From the NCBI GenBank assembly GCA_013407085.1, contig JACCGJ010019086.1:1-64000 (forward strand): 64,000 bases of DNA. Direction: 5' to 3'. Shown here one piece after another: positions 62,131 to 64,000 of the stretch. A program made the translations under genes and the position numbers. How positions within the stretch are numbered: the stretch's first letter is position 1; every line of letters begins with the position of its first letter. This stretch comes from Atriophallophorus winterbourni. Its lineage: Eukaryota > Platyhelminthes > Trematoda > Plagiorchiida > Microphallidae. The notes beneath the pieces are model-generated. The model was not told where the DNA came from and ran no database searches. It worked only from the letters and a program-made list of their open reading frames with translations.

Positions 62131-62419
62131 GCAACCGGAAGAACAGTTTGCACAAATAATGAGTTCAATACAACCGATCATCAAGCCTGAAACTTTTGAA
62201 ATGAACGAAAGAATATGTTGAATCTCACAATTATTAAACCACACCCCGGAAAATGTCAAATTGTTTCGAGATGATACCCAGGGGAGTGATAAAATGGCTT
62301 GAAACCGCCCGCCTCAAAAGTCTTGTTAAAGAACGTGGCCTGGAAATGTTTTTACCCCTGGTCGGAGTTGACAAAATCACCACCAAACGGGAATCCACCG
62401 AAACCAAACGAATGCGACA

Positions 62420-62935
62420 AGCGCATCCGTATTCTTTTAAATTCTTGAATCTATCATGGCTCAACAAAACTAATTCTGAGCATCCGAAGCCACCCTTATA
62501 AAGGGAGGGTTGCTCAACTGAATCTGTTCGACTTTCCCTATCTACAAATCGGAGGAGACCTTATCCTACTTTATAGAATATTCCATTCCCAAGCCATCCC
62601 TTACAGGATTTATTCACGCGAAGTGATATGAGGCATTATCGGTCCAATGAATATGTGTTGGTGGTACCCCATTCCCGCCTTAACCGTATAAGGTATTTTC
62701 ATTCTGTCCGTGTCTCCTTTAATTGGAACAATTTACATTCAACCGTAGCTCACTACATTTGCTTGCATGACTTTGAAACGAAATTAGACGAATTTATATT
62801 GAATTATATATTGCTTAATTTAATTCCTTATCTTGTTTTATACACTTACATTTCAGGTTTTACCATCATATAGTTATTGTTATGCTTCTTGCTTTAAGAC
62901 CATTGAAAACCTTGGATTACGTTGATTAACTGCGA
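62420..62935 (+). mobile_element. CR1-like 3' end, second copy of the 58.7-59.5 kb family
   Basis: At DNA level this follows the copy at 59.1-59.5 kb: TTCTGAGCATCCGAAGCCAC, GAGACCTTATCCTACTTT, AATGAATATGTGTTGGTGGT, CTTGTTTTATACACTTACAT. The protein (NYILLNLIPY near the end) is broken in front. Confidence 0.7.
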
Positions 62936-62944
62936 CAGATTAGC

Positions 62945-63240
62945 ACCATATCCGTCACAAATTTCTCAACGATAAATTCGTTCAATCGGCGGCGTTTGCT
63001 CGCTGTCAGTTTGGTTTTCCGATGTTTTTGTAACCATGGTGACCATGCTTGAACAGCCTCTTCTATTGGTATCCGGCTATTAGTGTTAATTATCCGTGGG
63101 AGTACCTTCTATGTGAAACTTACGAAGACACTTCTGATAAGTGTCGAGATTTGGCAAGATTTTGTATACCACAGAACACTGCCGTGAAGACTGCAAGTTG
63201 CTGCTATTCCAAACACTCAGATCTTTCTCTTTCGTAACCC
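62945..63240 (-). mobile_element. CR1-like C-terminal fragment, opposite orientation
   Basis: On the minus strand KVLPRIINTNSRIPIEEAVQ and AWSPWLQKHRKTKLT match the PRLINTYIYPVMEYSIQAWA and PWLRKGFELP region of the copy at 43.6 kb. It lies tail to tail with the copy at 62.4-62.9 kb. Confidence 0.65.
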
Positions 63241-63484
63241 ATTAAAAGTTGCTAAGATCCCAGATAGCATGTACATTCGAAGGATTTACCGACGTTTAAA
63301 CTGCTAGATTTAATAGGATCCTCTCAATGAATGCTGAAAAGGTTGTTTCTATATATAATAAGTGTAAGATGAACATTTGGGTTTATTATACTGACATCTA
63401 ACTATTTGAATCTGGTATTTTTCATAATTTTACCATTTTTGTCTTACCGAATTACTTGAGTTTATTCGTTATCGAGCTTATTTT

Positions 63485-64000
63485 TTGTGTATTTTTAATT
63501 GGCCGCGCTATTTGAAGTTGCGATCCATCGTTGTCATTGTAACTGTTGAATATTCGTGTTTTGGATTCAGTACGAAGCGAAATAATTGTGGTTTGCTATT
63601 TTTATTGTATAATTATTCTGCTTCAATAATACCGCACTCATCTCACGTATTGTCTTGTCAATATCTTGGTGGGCTTGGACGCGTAACGCAACCGTTGGAT
63701 AGACACATTGGTGTTTATATCGTAACTGAATTCCTTGACGTTGAACTCGATTTTCTCCGGACCATTTTTTCGTTACATTACTCATTTGGCTTCGTTTTGA
63801 ACATTGGGATAAGATGGACCTGTTTGACGGGCAAGTCGGTATGTCTACATTGGTTGATAATGTATCATGCTCTGGTTAGGCAGTTAGTTCTAACTCCGAT
63901 AATCCTATGGTGCAGTTGTTGTTAGCACAATTGGCTGACGAACTGCGTCTGAAGTTAGAGCTATAACACCAGCTGAAACTTGTGAAGGCTACCAACACTG
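63485..64000 (+). other. Unassigned end of window, open frame of 146 codons
   Basis: A plus-strand frame at 63485-63925 is open but hydrophobic and without a recognised family; in another frame the last 100 bases read NPMVQLLLAQLADELRLKLE, which looks like the start of a retroelement gag. The element or gene would continue beyond the window. Confidence 0.25.

Overview
The window reads as flatworm genomic DNA, most likely from a digenean trematode (fluke). The reasons are one intron-rich conserved eukaryotic gene whose first introns are only 31-41 bp long (a flatworm habit well known in schistosomes), abundant CR1-like and RTE-like non-LTR retrotransposon relics, a Penelope-like relic, a Ty3/Gypsy relic, and short retroelements that carry hammerhead ribozymes. 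I cannot fix the species. The moderate base composition argues weakly against a schistosome and is compatible with an opisthorchiid, fasciolid or paragonimid fluke.

Layout. 1-7.3 kb is a pile of dead retrotransposons: an RTE-type element on the minus strand (1-3.4 kb), two pieces of CR1-like elements joined head to tail (3.4-6.5 kb, minus), and RTE pieces on the plus strand. 7.3-9.0 kb is the upstream flank of the only gene I recognise with confidence. 9.03-36.85 kb (plus) holds TIMELESS (timeout type, replication fork protection). I reconstruct 22 coding exons that join in frame to 1287 codons plus a stop. Its introns fall into classes of 31-41 bp, 74-83 bp, and 0.25-3.1 kb. The large ones are filled with a roughly 240-bp SINE (here called SINE-A), RTE fragments, a Tigger-like DNA transposon, a piggyBac-like MITE, a Gypsy fragment and hammerhead repeats. 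37-64 kb is mostly degenerate retrotransposon DNA: a Penelope-like relic with a GIY-YIG remnant, at least seven CR1-like pieces, a tandem array of 232-bp hammerhead repeats, and a Gypsy-like gag relic. Two possible exons of an unidentified plus-strand gene lie at 52.0 and 59.6 kb.

How the parts relate. SINE-A ends in a tail that resembles the RTE 3' tail, which suggests RTE machinery mobilised it. Target-site duplications around several copies confirm retrotransposition. Two different hammerhead-bearing families are visible: a tRNA-like SINE nested inside a SINE-A copy (22.4-22.9 kb), comparable to the Sm-alpha SINE of schistosomes, and a 232-bp tandem repeat (42.6-43.2 kb, with relatives at 15.4-16.0 and 57.5-57.9 kb) that resembles the retrozymes of animals and plants. 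These ribozyme repeats are the most unusual content of the window.
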